A DNA stretch of 64,000 nucleotides from Streptomyces sp. SID12488 (lineage in GTDB: Bacteria > Actinomycetota > Actinomycetes > Streptomycetales > Streptomycetaceae). A program made the position numbers and the translations under genes. This document shows, one piece after another, positions 46,652 to 56,055 of this stretch (positions are counted from its first letter, which is position 1; each line of letters begins with the position of its first letter). The notes below the pieces were generated by a model that was not told the origin of the DNA, did not search any database, and was given only the letters and a program-made list of their open reading frames with translations. Location of the stretch: assembly GCF_010548275.1 (NCBI RefSeq), contig NZ_JAAGLT010000007.1, positions 186,001-250,000 of the forward strand, given 5' to 3'.

Positions 46652-48742
46652 GTGAGCGACACCACCGATCTGATGGGCGCACGTGTCGAGGAGACCGCTG
46701 CGGCGCCCTCCACGGACGCCTCCGCGCCTGCCACGGGTGCCGGCTCCCGGCGGCGCCGCGGTACCGGCCTCGACGGCATGGTGCTGGCCGAGCTGCAGCA
46801 GGTCGCATCCGGCCTCGGTATCAAGGGCACCGCGCGGATGCGCAAGAGCCAGCTGATCGAGGTCATCAAGGAGGCGCAGGCCGGGGGCGGGACCCCCAAG
46901 GCCGCCGCTGCCCCCGCCGGGGACGCCGCCGAGACCAAGCCCAGGCGCCGCGCCACCTCCAAGGCCCGTACGGGCGAGGACGCCGCGCCCGCCGCCGCCG
47001 AGAAGAAGGCGGCCGTGCAGGTCGTCGAGGCGCCCGCCGAGAAGGCCGTGGCCCAGCAGCAGATCGAGATTCCTGGCCAGCCTGCCAGCGAGGATGCCCC
47101 GGCCGAGCGCCGTCGGCGTCGCGCCACCGCCGAGGCCGGCAGCCCCGAGACGATCGTCGCCGAGGTGCAGAGCGAGCCGAAGGCCGAGACGCAGGCCGAC
47201 GCCGACGCCGACGGCCGCCAGGGCCGCCGCGACCGCCGGGACCGCGGCGACCGCGGCCGGGACCGCGACCGCCGGGGCAACAAGAGCGACGAGCAGCAGG
47301 GCGGCGCCCAGCAGCGCGGGACCCAGCAAGGCCAGCAGAGCCAGCAGGGCCAGCAGCAGACCGGCGGTCGTCAGGACCGTCCGGACCGCGCCGAGCGCCA
47401 GGACCGTCCCGAGCGCCAGGACCGTCAGGACCGTCAGCAGCGGGACACCGGGCCGCGCGACACCGGCCCACGCGACAACGGACCTCAGGACGACGACGAC
47501 TTCGACGGCGGCCGTCGCGGCCGTCGCGGACGCTACCGCGACCGCCGGGGCCGGCGTGGACGCGAGGAGTTCGGCCCGAACGAGCCGCAGGTCGCCGACG
47601 ACGACGTCCTGATCCCTGTCGCGGGCATCCTGGACATCCTCGACAACTACGCCTTCATCCGTACGTCGGGCTACCTGCCGGGCCCCAACGACGTGTACGT
47701 CTCCCTCGCCCAGGTCCGCAAGAACGGCCTCCGCAAGGGCGACCACGTCACCGGCGCGGTCCGTCAGCCGAAGGACGGCGAGCGCCGCGAGAAGTTCAAC
47801 GCGCTGGTGCGCCTGGACTCCGCGAACGGCATGGCCGCCGAATCGGGCCGTGGCCGCCCGGAGTTCAACAAGCTGACGCCGCTGTACCCGCAGGACCGTC
47901 TCCGTCTGGAGACGGACCCGGGCATCCTCACCACCCGCATCATCGACCTCGTCGCGCCGATCGGTAAGGGCCAGCGCGGTCTGATCGTGGCCCCGCCGAA
48001 GACCGGCAAGACCATGATCCTGCAGGCGATCGCCAACGCGATCACCATCAACAACCCCGAGTGCCACCTGATGGTCGTCCTGGTCGACGAGCGTCCGGAA
48101 GAGGTCACCGACATGCAGCGGTCGGTGAAGGGCGAGGTCATCTCCTCGACCTTCGACCGCCCGGCCGAGGACCACACCACGGTCGCCGAGCTCGCCATCG
48201 AGCGTGCCAAGCGCCTGGTGGAGCTGGGCCACGACGTCGTCGTACTGCTCGACTCGATCACGCGTCTGGGCCGTGCGTACAACCTCGCCGCCCCGGCCTC
48301 CGGCCGCATCCTGTCCGGTGGTGTCGACTCGACCGCCCTGTACCCGCCGAAGCGCTTCTTCGGTGCGGCCCGCAACATCGAGGACGGCGGCTCGCTGACC
48401 ATCCTCGCCACCGCGCTGGTGGACACCGGGTCCCGCATGGACGAGGTCATCTTCGAGGAGTTCAAGGGCACCGGCAACGCCGAGCTGAAGCTCGACCGGA
48501 AGCTCGCCGACAAGCGCATCTTCCCGGCGGTGGACGTCGACGCGTCCGGTACCCGTAAGGAAGAGATCCTGCTCGGCAGCGACGAGCTCGCCGTCACCTG
48601 GAAGCTGCGCCGGGTGCTGCACGCGCTCGACCAGCAGCAGGCGATCGAGCTGCTTCTCGACAAAATGAAGCAGACGAAGTCGAACGCCGAGTTCCTGCTC
48701 CAGATCCAGAAGACGACGCCGGGCGGCAACAACAACGACTGA
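46652..48742 (+). CDS. rho: Transcription termination factor Rho
   Basis: A 696-residue Rho. An N-terminal helical SAP-like part ([20 protein letters not shown]) is followed by a long disordered Arg/Asp/Gln-rich insertion (~residues 70-310), the cold-shock RNA-binding domain and the RecA-type ATPase with P-loop [11 protein letters not shown] and [11 protein letters not shown]. The insertion is typical of Actinobacteria and enlarges the protein by over 250 residues compared with the E. coli form. GTG 46652 start with AGGGAAGGA upstream. Essential hexameric helicase terminating transcripts. Confidence 0.96.
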   Translation: MSDTTDLMGARVEETAAAPSTDASAPATGAGSRRRRGTGLDGMVLAELQQVASGLGIKGTARMRKSQLIEVIKEAQAGGGTPKAAAAPAGDAAETKPRRRATSKARTGEDAAPAAAEKKAAVQVVEAPAEKAVAQQQIEIPGQPASEDAPAERRRRRATAEAGSPETIVAEVQSEPKAETQADADADGRQGRRDRRDRGDRGRDRDRRGNKSDEQQGGAQQRGTQQGQQSQQGQQQTGGRQDRPDRAERQDRPERQDRQDRQQRDTGPRDTGPRDNGPQDDDDFDGGRRGRRGRYRDRRGRRGREEFGPNEPQVADDDVLIPVAGILDILDNYAFIRTSGYLPGPNDVYVSLAQVRKNGLRKGDHVTGAVRQPKDGERREKFNALVRLDSANGMAAESGRGRPEFNKLTPLYPQDRLRLETDPGILTTRIIDLVAPIGKGQRGLIVAPPKTGKTMILQAIANAITINNPECHLMVVLVDERPEEVTDMQRSVKGEVISSTFDRPAEDHTTVAELAIERAKRLVELGHDVVVLLDSITRLGRAYNLAAPASGRILSGGVDSTALYPPKRFFGAARNIEDGGSLTILATALVDTGSRMDEVIFEEFKGTGNAELKLDRKLADKRIFPAVDVDASGTRKEEILLGSDELAVTWKLRRVLHALDQQQAIELLLDKMKQTKSNAEFLLQIQKTTPGGNNND

Positions 48743-48771
48743 CGGTCGGTAAAAGGCCGGTAAGCAGTCCA

Positions 48772-48807
48772 CAAAGGGCCATCCCCTGTTACGGGGGTGG
48801 CCCTTTG
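48772..48807 (+). terminator. Terminator after rho
   Basis: A 15-bp stem with one T-G wobble (CAAAGGGCCATCCCC / GGGGGTGGCCCTTTG) and 6-nt loop, 30 nt past the rho stop. Confidence 0.85.
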
Positions 48808-48892
48808 TGCTGTATGGGACACGTGTACGATCGCGCTCTTCGGGCCGATTCTCGTGATGTGCCCGAACTAACGATCCCTAGGGGGGACTTGA

Positions 48893-50695
48893 GTGGGTAT
48901 ATCCCTGTCCGGTGAAGGCCGCCACAGACGCCGTGTGCGGATCGCCGTTCCCGTGATCGCCGCCGGCCTCGCCGCCGCGGTCACCGGTGCCCTGATGATG
49001 TCGTCCGCGAACGCCGCCACCGCCCTGCCGAAGCCCACCGCAGACCTGAGCCGCAGCGCGCCCAGCGCCGCCGAGCTGAAGCAGCGCGTCGCGGACGCGG
49101 CCACCGGCGACGACACCCTGGCTTCCAAGAAGGCGGCGTTCACCGCCGGCACTGTCGGCGGCACCAAGGGCGCGAAGATCATCGGCGGTTCGACGACCAC
49201 CATCTCGGCGGCGCCGTTCATGGCCCAGCTCTGGTACGTCGACACCAAGGGCACGACCGCCACCGGCGACGACGTCCGCTTCTTCTGCGGCGGCGCCGTC
49301 ATCGCGCCGACGAAGATCCTGACCGCCGCGCACTGTGTCAAGGGCTACAACTGGAAGGCCAACGGCGCCGTCATCACCGGTACCGCGACGCTGCCGGACG
49401 CCGACGGGAACACGGACGGGGTCGAGGCCGCCGTCTGGCGCCAGTGGAACAACCCGTCGTACAACACGACGACGTTCGACAATGACATCGCCGTCCTGAC
49501 GCTCGACCGCCCCGTCACGGCCGCGCCGATCCGCATGACGACGTCCGGCGACACCACCTCCTACAAGGCGCTCACCGACGCCAAGGTCTACGGCTGGGGG
49601 CGCACCACCTCCACCACCCAGGACATCTCCGCGACCCTGAAGACGGCCACGCTGCCCATCCAGTCCGACGCCACGTGCACGGGCAAATACGGCAGTGGCT
49701 TCGTCAAGGGACACATGGTCTGCGCGGGCAAGCCCGCCACCGGCAGCGACACCGGTACCACCACGACCTGCAACGGCGACTCCGGCGGCCCGCTCGTGGT
49801 CGCGGGCAAGGTCGTGGGCGTCGTCTCGTGGGGTGTGACGAACTGCGTCGAGAAGGGCGCCTACAGCGTCTTCTCGAAGGTCACCTCGTACGTCGGCGCC
49901 GCGTACCCGCGGGTCGAGGACGCGAACCTCAGCGGTGACCAGATGGCCGACCTGTGGCTGCGCCGCGCCTCCACCAAGATCGGCTACGAGCGGGACTCCA
50001 AGGGGACCAGCTTCGCCGCGAGCGTGTCCTGGGGCAACTGGGACGGCGTCAACGCCGTCCTGCAGACGGACCTGAACCGGGACGACTACCAGGACCTGGT
50101 GCTCCGCGACAGCACCTCGGGCGCCGTCTACTGGACGCACTACGTGCCCAAGCCCGACGGCAGCGCCGGAACCTGGGCCACGAAGCAGCTCTTCGCCAAC
50201 TGGAAGACCCGCACCCGGATCATCACCCCCGGTGACGTCACCGGCGACTACAAGCCCGACATCCTCTCGGTCGACTCCTCGGGCGCCCTGTGGATCTACC
50301 CGGGCAACGGCAACGGCACCTTCGGGTCGCCGACCAAGGTCTCCACCGGCTGGAACCAGTACAACTCGATCGTCGGCCACGGCGACTTCAACGGTGACGG
50401 CAAGGCCGACCTGCTCGCCCGGGCCAAGACCGGCTCGGTCGGCTACCTCCTCAAGGGCAACGGCAAGACCGGCTCCCAGGCCTTCGCGGCCCGGGTCAAG
50501 GTGCGCACCTGGGACAGCTACAACACCCTGGTCACCCCCGGCGACCTGACCGGCGACGGAAAGGCCGACTTCCTGGCCCGTACGCCCGCCGGGAAGATGT
50601 ACCTCTACCCGGGCACCGGCAAGGGCACCAGCGAGATTTTCGGCACACCGAAGGTCGTCGGAACCGACTACAAGCAGTTCGACATCCTCGGCTGA
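48893..50695 (+). CDS. Secreted trypsin-like serine protease with FG-GAP/VCBS repeats
   Basis: A 600-residue exported S1 protease. A signal peptide (to ~Ala42) and propeptide precede the predicted mature start IIGG at I96. The triad is H147 (TAAHC), D198 (DNDIAVL) and S297 (NGDSGGP). Residues ~340-600 carry repeated Asp-rich FG-GAP/VCBS blades (GDVTGDYKPDIL, GDFNGDGKADLL, GDLTGDGKADFL), a beta-propeller that usually binds calcium and a surface or protein ligand. GTG 48893 start. Monocistronic, bounded by terminators on both sides. Confidence 0.92.
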   Translation: MGISLSGEGRHRRRVRIAVPVIAAGLAAAVTGALMMSSANAATALPKPTADLSRSAPSAAELKQRVADAATGDDTLASKKAAFTAGTVGGTKGAKIIGGSTTTISAAPFMAQLWYVDTKGTTATGDDVRFFCGGAVIAPTKILTAAHCVKGYNWKANGAVITGTATLPDADGNTDGVEAAVWRQWNNPSYNTTTFDNDIAVLTLDRPVTAAPIRMTTSGDTTSYKALTDAKVYGWGRTTSTTQDISATLKTATLPIQSDATCTGKYGSGFVKGHMVCAGKPATGSDTGTTTTCNGDSGGPLVVAGKVVGVVSWGVTNCVEKGAYSVFSKVTSYVGAAYPRVEDANLSGDQMADLWLRRASTKIGYERDSKGTSFAASVSWGNWDGVNAVLQTDLNRDDYQDLVLRDSTSGAVYWTHYVPKPDGSAGTWATKQLFANWKTRTRIITPGDVTGDYKPDILSVDSSGALWIYPGNGNGTFGSPTKVSTGWNQYNSIVGHGDFNGDGKADLLARAKTGSVGYLLKGNGKTGSQAFAARVKVRTWDSYNTLVTPGDLTGDGKADFLARTPAGKMYLYPGTGKGTSEIFGTPKVVGTDYKQFDILG

Positions 50696-50759
50696 ACCCG
50701 CAGGTGAACGGGGTCTTCTGAGCGATTCGCGAGGAACGTCCCGCCCGTTCGGTCACACA

Positions 50760-50790
50760 CTGTGCCCTTCGCACCACGCGAAGGGCACAG
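50760..50790 (+). terminator. Terminator after the serine protease
   Basis: A 13-bp perfect stem (CTGTGCCCTTCGC / GCGAAGGGCACAG) with a 5-nt loop lies 64 nt past the protease stop. Confidence 0.75.
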
Positions 50791-50902
50791 CGCGTTGTGC
50801 AACCCTTTTTCCGTAATGACCGTCTGACTGACTGGTTACGACGGGAAAAGGACTGGCCCTGAAAGCAGGGGGTAACCGACCGGACGACACCGAAGGAAGC
50901 AC

Positions 50903-52009
50903 ATGTCCGCCGAGAGCAATCCGTTCGATCCGGCGAAGCCGGCGAAGAGGGGCAGCCGCCGCAAGCCCCGCGGCAAGCACTCCAGGGCGCTGCTCGTCAC
51001 CGCCTGGATCGCCGCTGCCATCGTCGTGCTCGGCGGCACCGGTCTCGGATACGTGTACTTCAAGCTCAACGGCAACATCAAGAGCGTCGACATCAACCAG
51101 GTCCTCGGCACCGACCGCCCCACGAACGTCGACAACGGCTCCGAGGACATCCTGGTCCTGGGCTCCGACACCCGCTCCGGCGCCAACAAGAAGCTCGGCG
51201 GCGGCGCGGACGACGGCAGTGCCCGGTCGGACACCGCGATGATCGTCCACGTGTACGAGGGCCACAAGAAGGCCAGTGTGGTCTCCATCCCCCGGGACAC
51301 CCTCGTCGACCGCCCCCTGTGCACCGACACCAAGGGCGTCACGCACGACGCGGCCACCGGCGTGATGTTCAACTCCGCGTACTCCACGGGGGGCGCCGTC
51401 TGCGCGGTGAAGACCGTCGAGGCGCTCACCGGGATCCGTATGGACCACTACGTCGAGGTCGACTTCACCGGCTTCCAGAAGCTCGTCGACGAGCTGGGCG
51501 GAGTACAGGTGACCACGACCAAGGACATCAAGGACTCCGACAGCCACCTGAACCTGAAGGCCGGTACGCACAAGCTGAACGGCAAGCAGGCCCTCGGCCT
51601 GGTCCGTACCCGCCACGGCGTCGGTGACGGCTCCGACCTGGGCCGTATCCAGCTCCAGCAGGCGTTCATCAAGGCCCTCGTCGACCAGATCAAGGACGTG
51701 GGCGTCCTGACGAACCCCAAGAAGCTCTTCGACCTGGCGGACACCGCCACCAAGGCCGTCACGACAGACTCCGACCTGGGCTCGGTCCGCTCCCTGACCT
51801 CCTTCGCGACGGGCCTCAAGAGCATCAGCTCCGCCCACATGACCATGGTCACCATGCCGGTCGAGTACGACCCCGCGAACCCCAACAGGGTCATAGTCGA
51901 CAAGGCCAAGGCCCGCCTGGTCTGGACGGCTCTGAAGAACGACCAGCCGATCCCGGCAGCCGCGACCAAGGGCACGGCAAAGGGAGACGCGGCAGGCGTG
52001 GTCAGCTAA
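50903..52009 (+). CDS. LytR-CpsA-Psr (LCP) family cell-wall ligase
   Basis: A 368-residue type II membrane protein: a short basic cytoplasmic start ([14 protein letters not shown]), one membrane helix (~28-52), then the LCP domain with [11 protein letters not shown], a conserved Arg/Asp pair ([18 protein letters not shown]) and LGLVRTRHG. These enzymes attach teichoic acids or other glycopolymers to peptidoglycan. ATG 50903 with GAAGGA upstream. Followed by a terminator hairpin. Confidence 0.92.
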   Translation: MSAESNPFDPAKPAKRGSRRKPRGKHSRALLVTAWIAAAIVVLGGTGLGYVYFKLNGNIKSVDINQVLGTDRPTNVDNGSEDILVLGSDTRSGANKKLGGGADDGSARSDTAMIVHVYEGHKKASVVSIPRDTLVDRPLCTDTKGVTHDAATGVMFNSAYSTGGAVCAVKTVEALTGIRMDHYVEVDFTGFQKLVDELGGVQVTTTKDIKDSDSHLNLKAGTHKLNGKQALGLVRTRHGVGDGSDLGRIQLQQAFIKALVDQIKDVGVLTNPKKLFDLADTATKAVTTDSDLGSVRSLTSFATGLKSISSAHMTMVTMPVEYDPANPNRVIVDKAKARLVWTALKNDQPIPAAATKGTAKGDAAGVVS

Positions 52010-52036
52010 AAGCGGGGGCGCAGCCCCCTGCTTTTC
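52007..52036 (+). terminator. Hairpin terminator after the LCP gene
   Basis: The stem AAAAGCGGGGGC pairs with GCCCCCTGCTTTT with one bulged T and a GCA loop; it begins at the stop codon and ends in TTTT. Confidence 0.75.
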
Positions 52037-52090
52037 AGGGGCGCGGGGAACTGCGCGACAAGCCACAGCGCACCCGCAGACGCACACGGG
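52012..52090. repeat. Dispersed Streptomyces intergenic repeat
   Basis: The stretch containing AGGGGCGCGGGGAACTGCGC and the following CACCCGCAG-type tail resembles a short repeat that I recognise as recurring in intergenic regions of many Streptomyces genomes. Identification is by memory of the pattern. It overlaps the LCP terminator. Confidence 0.5.
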
Positions 52091-52263
52091 CGATGCCACG
52101 CCACCCCGAATCGCGCCCCATCCCGGCCCCCAGGGAATACATAAGCGCAGCCCCCGGTTTTGGGGGATGCGCCCAGTCCTGGCAGACTGGTACGTCGGCC
52201 CCGGTTCACGCACCCGCATCCCGCGGAGGCGACCCGGAGCCCTCCCGAAACTAGGAGAACCCC

Positions 52264-52488
52264 TTGAAGCGCGAAGTCCACCCCGAGTACGTCGAGACGC
52301 AGGTCAGCTGCACCTGTGGCGCGTCGTTCACCACCCGCAGCACGATCACGAGCGGCAACATCCGCGCCGAGGTCTGCTCCGAGTGCCACCCGTTCTACAC
52401 GGGCAAGCAGAAGATCCTCGACACCGGTGGCCGCGTGGCCCGCTTCGAGGCCCGCTTCGGCAAGGCCGCTGCCGGCTCCACGAAGTAG
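52264..52488 (+). CDS. rpmE: 50S ribosomal protein L31 (zinc form)
   Basis: A 74-residue L31 starting at TTG 52264 (GGAG upstream). CTC near residue 16 and CSEC near 37 form the four-Cys zinc site of the zinc-containing L31 type; a zinc-free paralogue is usually kept elsewhere for zinc starvation. Lies just before prfA, the usual Streptomyces order. Confidence 0.96.
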   Translation: MKREVHPEYVETQVSCTCGASFTTRSTITSGNIRAEVCSECHPFYTGKQKILDTGGRVARFEARFGKAAAGSTK

Positions 52489-52592
52489 CGAGGCACCAGC
52501 GCCGGTCCATGGATGCCCCCCCGGGGCGTACCTGGACCGGCGTTTTTGGTCGCCCGCCGTCCCCCACGCACCACACGTTTTCAGGAGCCCCC

Positions 52593-53669
52593 ATGTTCGA
52601 GGCCGTCGAGGAACTGCTCACCGAGCACGCCGACCTGGAGAAGAAGGTCGCCGACCCGTCGGTCCACGCCGACCAGGCCAACGCGCGCAAGCTCAACAAG
52701 CGCTACGCCGAGCTGACCCCGATCGTCACGACCTACCGCTCCTGGAAGCAGACCGGGGACGACATCGGCACGGCGAAGGAGTTCGCCGTCGACGACCCCG
52801 ACTTCGCCGCCGAGGTCAAGGAACTGGAGAAGCTGCGCGAGGAGCTCACCGAGAAGCTCCGCCTGCTGCTCGTTCCCCGTGACCCCAACGACGACAAGGA
52901 CGTCATCCTGGAGGTCAAGGCCGGCGCCGGCGGCGACGAGTCCGCCCTGTTCGCCGGGGACCTCCTGCGGATGTATCTCCGCTACGCCGAGCGCGTCGGC
53001 TGGAAGACCGAGATCATCGACGCCACCGAGTCCGAGCTGGGCGGCTACAAGGACGTCCAGGTCGCGGTGAAGACCAAGGGCGGCCAGGGTGCCACCGAGC
53101 CCGGCCAGGGCGTCTGGGCCCGCCTGAAGTACGAGGGCGGGGTGCACCGCGTACAGCGCGTGCCCGCGACCGAGTCCCAGGGCCGGATCCACACCTCCGC
53201 GGCCGGTGTCCTCGTCACTCCCGAGGCGGAGGAGGTCGACGTGGAGATCAACCCCAACGACCTCCGCATCGACGTGTACCGCTCCTCCGGTCCCGGCGGC
53301 CAGTCCGTCAACACGACCGACTCCGCGGTGCGCATCACGCACGTTCCCACCGGAGTCGTCGCCTCCTGCCAGAACGAGAAGAGCCAGCTGCAGAACAAGG
53401 AGCAGGCGATGCGTATCCTGCGCTCCAGGCTCCTCGCGGCAGCCGTGGAGGAAGCGGAGAAGGAGGCCGCCGACGCCCGCCGCAGCCAGGTCCGCACCGT
53501 CGACCGCTCCGAGAAGATCCGTACGTACAACTTCCCGGAGAATCGCCTCTCGGACCACCGCGTCGGATTCAAGTCGTACAACCTCGACCAGGTGCTGGAC
53601 GGCGACCTCGACGCCGTCATCCAGGCCTGTGTCGACGCGGACTCCGCAGCGAAGCTCGCGGCAGCGTAA
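52593..53669 (+). CDS. prfA: Peptide chain release factor 1
   Basis: A 358-residue class I release factor. The catalytic GGQ motif is in [17 protein letters not shown] (Gln237), and the stop-codon reading region is around [15 protein letters not shown]. Reads UAA and UAG. TCAGGAG precedes the ATG. The next gene encodes PrmC, which methylates this Gln, so enzyme and substrate are neighbours. Confidence 0.97.
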   Translation: MFEAVEELLTEHADLEKKVADPSVHADQANARKLNKRYAELTPIVTTYRSWKQTGDDIGTAKEFAVDDPDFAAEVKELEKLREELTEKLRLLLVPRDPNDDKDVILEVKAGAGGDESALFAGDLLRMYLRYAERVGWKTEIIDATESELGGYKDVQVAVKTKGGQGATEPGQGVWARLKYEGGVHRVQRVPATESQGRIHTSAAGVLVTPEAEEVDVEINPNDLRIDVYRSSGPGGQSVNTTDSAVRITHVPTGVVASCQNEKSQLQNKEQAMRILRSRLLAAAVEEAEKEAADARRSQVRTVDRSEKIRTYNFPENRLSDHRVGFKSYNLDQVLDGDLDAVIQACVDADSAAKLAAA

Positions 53670-53714
53670 GCCCCGTACGAGCCCCGTACGAGTGACGAGT
53701 ACCGGAGGACCAGC

Positions 53715-54596
53715 GTGCAGCAGAACATTGGGGGACGGCCCCCGAGCCCCCGCAGCTTGCTGCTCGCGGAGGTGGCCCAGGCCACCCAGCGGCTGGCCGA
53801 CGCGGGCGTGCCCTCGCCGCGCAACGACGCGGAGGAGCTCGCCGCGTTCGTGCACGGCGTGAAGCGCGGCACGCTGCACACCGTCAAGGACATCGACTTC
53901 GACGCCCGCTACTGGGAGGTCATCGCCCGCCGCGAGGCCCGCGAGCCGCTCCAGCACATCACCGGACGCGCCTTCTTCCGCTACCTGGAACTCCAGGTCG
54001 GGCCGGGCGTGTTCGTGCCGCGTCCCGAGACCGAGTCGGTCGTCGGCTGGGCGATAGACGCGGTCCGCGCGATGGACGTCGTCGAGCCGCTGATCGTCGA
54101 CCTGTGCACCGGTTCCGGCGCCATCGCGCTCGCCCTCGCCCAGGAGGTCCCGCGCTCCCGGGTGCACGCCGTGGAGCTGTCCGAGGACGCCCTGGCGTGG
54201 ACGCGCAAGAACATGGAGGGGTCCAGGGTCGACCTGCGGCAGGGCAACGCCCTGGACGCCTTCCAGGACCTCGACGGCCAGGTCGACCTGGTCATCACCA
54301 ACCCGCCGTACATCCCGCTCACGGAGTGGGAGTACGTCGCCCCGGAGGCCCGGGACCACGATCCCGAACTCGCCCTGTTCTCGGGCGAGGACGGCCTCGA
54401 CCTCATCCGGGGCCTGGAACGCACCGCCCACCGTCTGCTGCGTCCCGGCGGCGTCGTCGTCGTCGAGCACGCGGACACCCAGGGCGGCCAGGTGCCGTGG
54501 ATCTTCACCGAGGAGCGGGGCTGGGCCGACGCGGCCGACCACCCGGACCTCAACAACCGCCCGCGCTTCGCGACCGCCCGCAGGGCAACGCCGTGA
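53715..54596 (+). CDS. prmC: Release factor glutamine methyltransferase
   Basis: A 293-residue N5-glutamine methyltransferase: SAM motif VDLCTGSGAIALALA and catalytic NPPY at residues 196-199 (TNPPYIPL). Methylates the GGQ glutamine of PrfA and PrfB. GTG 53715 with CGGAGGA upstream. A 53-nt gap to the sua5 gene. Confidence 0.95.
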   Translation: MQQNIGGRPPSPRSLLLAEVAQATQRLADAGVPSPRNDAEELAAFVHGVKRGTLHTVKDIDFDARYWEVIARREAREPLQHITGRAFFRYLELQVGPGVFVPRPETESVVGWAIDAVRAMDVVEPLIVDLCTGSGAIALALAQEVPRSRVHAVELSEDALAWTRKNMEGSRVDLRQGNALDAFQDLDGQVDLVITNPPYIPLTEWEYVAPEARDHDPELALFSGEDGLDLIRGLERTAHRLLRPGGVVVVEHADTQGGQVPWIFTEERGWADAADHPDLNNRPRFATARRATP

Positions 54597-54649
54597 GCGA
54601 CACCCAGACTTCCTACCCCCAGCAGTACGTGTACGAGGAGGCCCGCTAA

Positions 54650-55297
54650 ATGGCTCGGCGATACGACACCAACGACGCGACCGACCGCACGACCGGTCTG
54701 CGCGAGGCCGCGTCCGCCGTCCGCCGCGGCGAACTGGTGGTCCTCCCGACCGACACGGTCTACGGCATCGGTGCCGACGCGTTCTCCTCCGAGGCCGTCA
54801 ACGACCTGCTGGAGGCGAAGGGCCGTGGCCGTGGCATGCCCACGCCCGTCCTGATCGGCTCCCCGAACACCCTGCACGGCCTCGTCACGGACTTCTCCGA
54901 GATGGCCTGGGAACTCGTCGACGCCTTCTGGCCCGGCGCGCTCACGCTCGTCGCCAAGCACCAGCCGTCGCTCCAGTGGGACCTGGGGGACACCCGTGGC
55001 ACGGTCGCCGTACGCATGCCGCTGCACCCGGTGGCCATCGAGCTGCTGACCGAGGTCGGCCCGATGGCGGTCTCCTCCGCCAACCTGACGGGCCACCCGT
55101 CCCCCGAGGACTGTGACGCCGCCCAGGAGATGCTCGGCGACGCGGTCTCCGTCTACCTGGACGGCGGCCCCACGCCCGGAATCGTCCCGTCGTCGATCGT
55201 CGACGTCACGGGCAAGGTGCCGGTCCTGCTGCGCGCGGGCGCGCTGTCGGCCGAAGAGCTGCGCAAGGTGGTCCCCGACCTCGAGGTGGCGAATTGA
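54650..55297 (+). CDS. L-threonylcarbamoyladenylate synthase (Sua5/YrdC family)
   Basis: A 215-residue YrdC/Sua5-type protein with the N-terminal KxR-S/T-N-type pocket (GELVVLPTDTVYGIGADAFS) and VSSANLTGHPSPEDC, which bind ATP, threonine and bicarbonate for t6A tRNA modification. Length fits the short form without the Sua5 C-domain. GAGGAG before the ATG. The stop overlaps the phosphatase-like gene start. Confidence 0.93.
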   Translation: MARRYDTNDATDRTTGLREAASAVRRGELVVLPTDTVYGIGADAFSSEAVNDLLEAKGRGRGMPTPVLIGSPNTLHGLVTDFSEMAWELVDAFWPGALTLVAKHQPSLQWDLGDTRGTVAVRMPLHPVAIELLTEVGPMAVSSANLTGHPSPEDCDAAQEMLGDAVSVYLDGGPTPGIVPSSIVDVTGKVPVLLRAGALSAEELRKVVPDLEVAN

Positions 55298-55974
55298 CAG
55301 CCCCTGACGCGGGGCGTGGCATAGGCATGCGTACGGGGGTCACGGGGGCTCAGCAGTGGAACGGGGCCTCGCGGGACGCCTTCCGCATCCTCTATGTCAG
55401 CACCGGCAACGTCTGCCGCTCACCGATCACCGAGCGGCTGACGAGGCATGCCCTGGCGGACCGGCTCGGCGACCCGCTGTGGGGCGGCCTCATCGTGGAG
55501 AGCGCCGGTACGTGGGGCCACGAGGGCGCGCCCATGGAGGCCAACGCGGAGGCGGTCCTCGCGGAGTTCGGCGCGGACCCCTCCGGCTTCACCGGGCGCG
55601 AGCTGCTCGACGAGCACGTCATCCGGGCGGACCTGGTGCTGACGGCCACGCGGGACCACCGCCAGCAGGTCATCTCCATGGGCCACTCGGCGGGCCTGCG
55701 CACCTTCACGCTGAAGGAGTTCACCCGCCTGGTGAAGGCGATAGACCCGGCGACCCTGCCCCCGCTGGACGACGGCATGATCGAACGTGCGCGCGCACTG
55801 GTCCGCGCCGCGGCGGCTCTACGCGGGTGGCTCCTGGCGCCCACCGCGGAGGCGGACGAGGTGTACGACCCGTACGGGGCGCCCCTGACGTTCTTCCGGT
55901 CGATCGGGGACGAGATACAGCAGGCGCTGGACCCGGTGGTGACGGCACTGACGGGAGTCGCCGCGCGTACGTAG
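55294..55974 (+). CDS. Low-molecular-weight protein tyrosine phosphatase-like protein, nucleophile Cys replaced by Ser
   Basis: A 226-residue protein with the LMW-PTP fold. The P-loop reads VSTGNVCRSPITERL: in the family pattern V-C-x-G-N-x-C-R-S-P the first Cys (nucleophile) is Ser here, while the second Cys and Arg remain. The DPY general-acid motif is present late in the chain (EVYDPYGAP). Catalysis by the normal route would be lost, so a binding or sensory role is possible. The start is the 4-nt overlap TTGA at 55294; a later ATG (55327) is an alternative. Confidence 0.85.
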   Translation: MTAPDAGRGIGMRTGVTGAQQWNGASRDAFRILYVSTGNVCRSPITERLTRHALADRLGDPLWGGLIVESAGTWGHEGAPMEANAEAVLAEFGADPSGFTGRELLDEHVIRADLVLTATRDHRQQVISMGHSAGLRTFTLKEFTRLVKAIDPATLPPLDDGMIERARALVRAAAALRGWLLAPTAEADEVYDPYGAPLTFFRSIGDEIQQALDPVVTALTGVAART

Positions 55975-56055
55975 GCGGTTCTCAGATGCACCGGGCGCAC
56001 CCGCTCTCCCAGGCCTACATTGGACGTACGTCAACGTCGATGCCCGGAGTCCACC

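Noticed and set aside
46244..48772. 842-codon open frame on the minus strand across rho
   Set aside because: It is the antisense shadow of rho, caused by high third-position G+C; the plus strand encodes a fully recognisable Rho.
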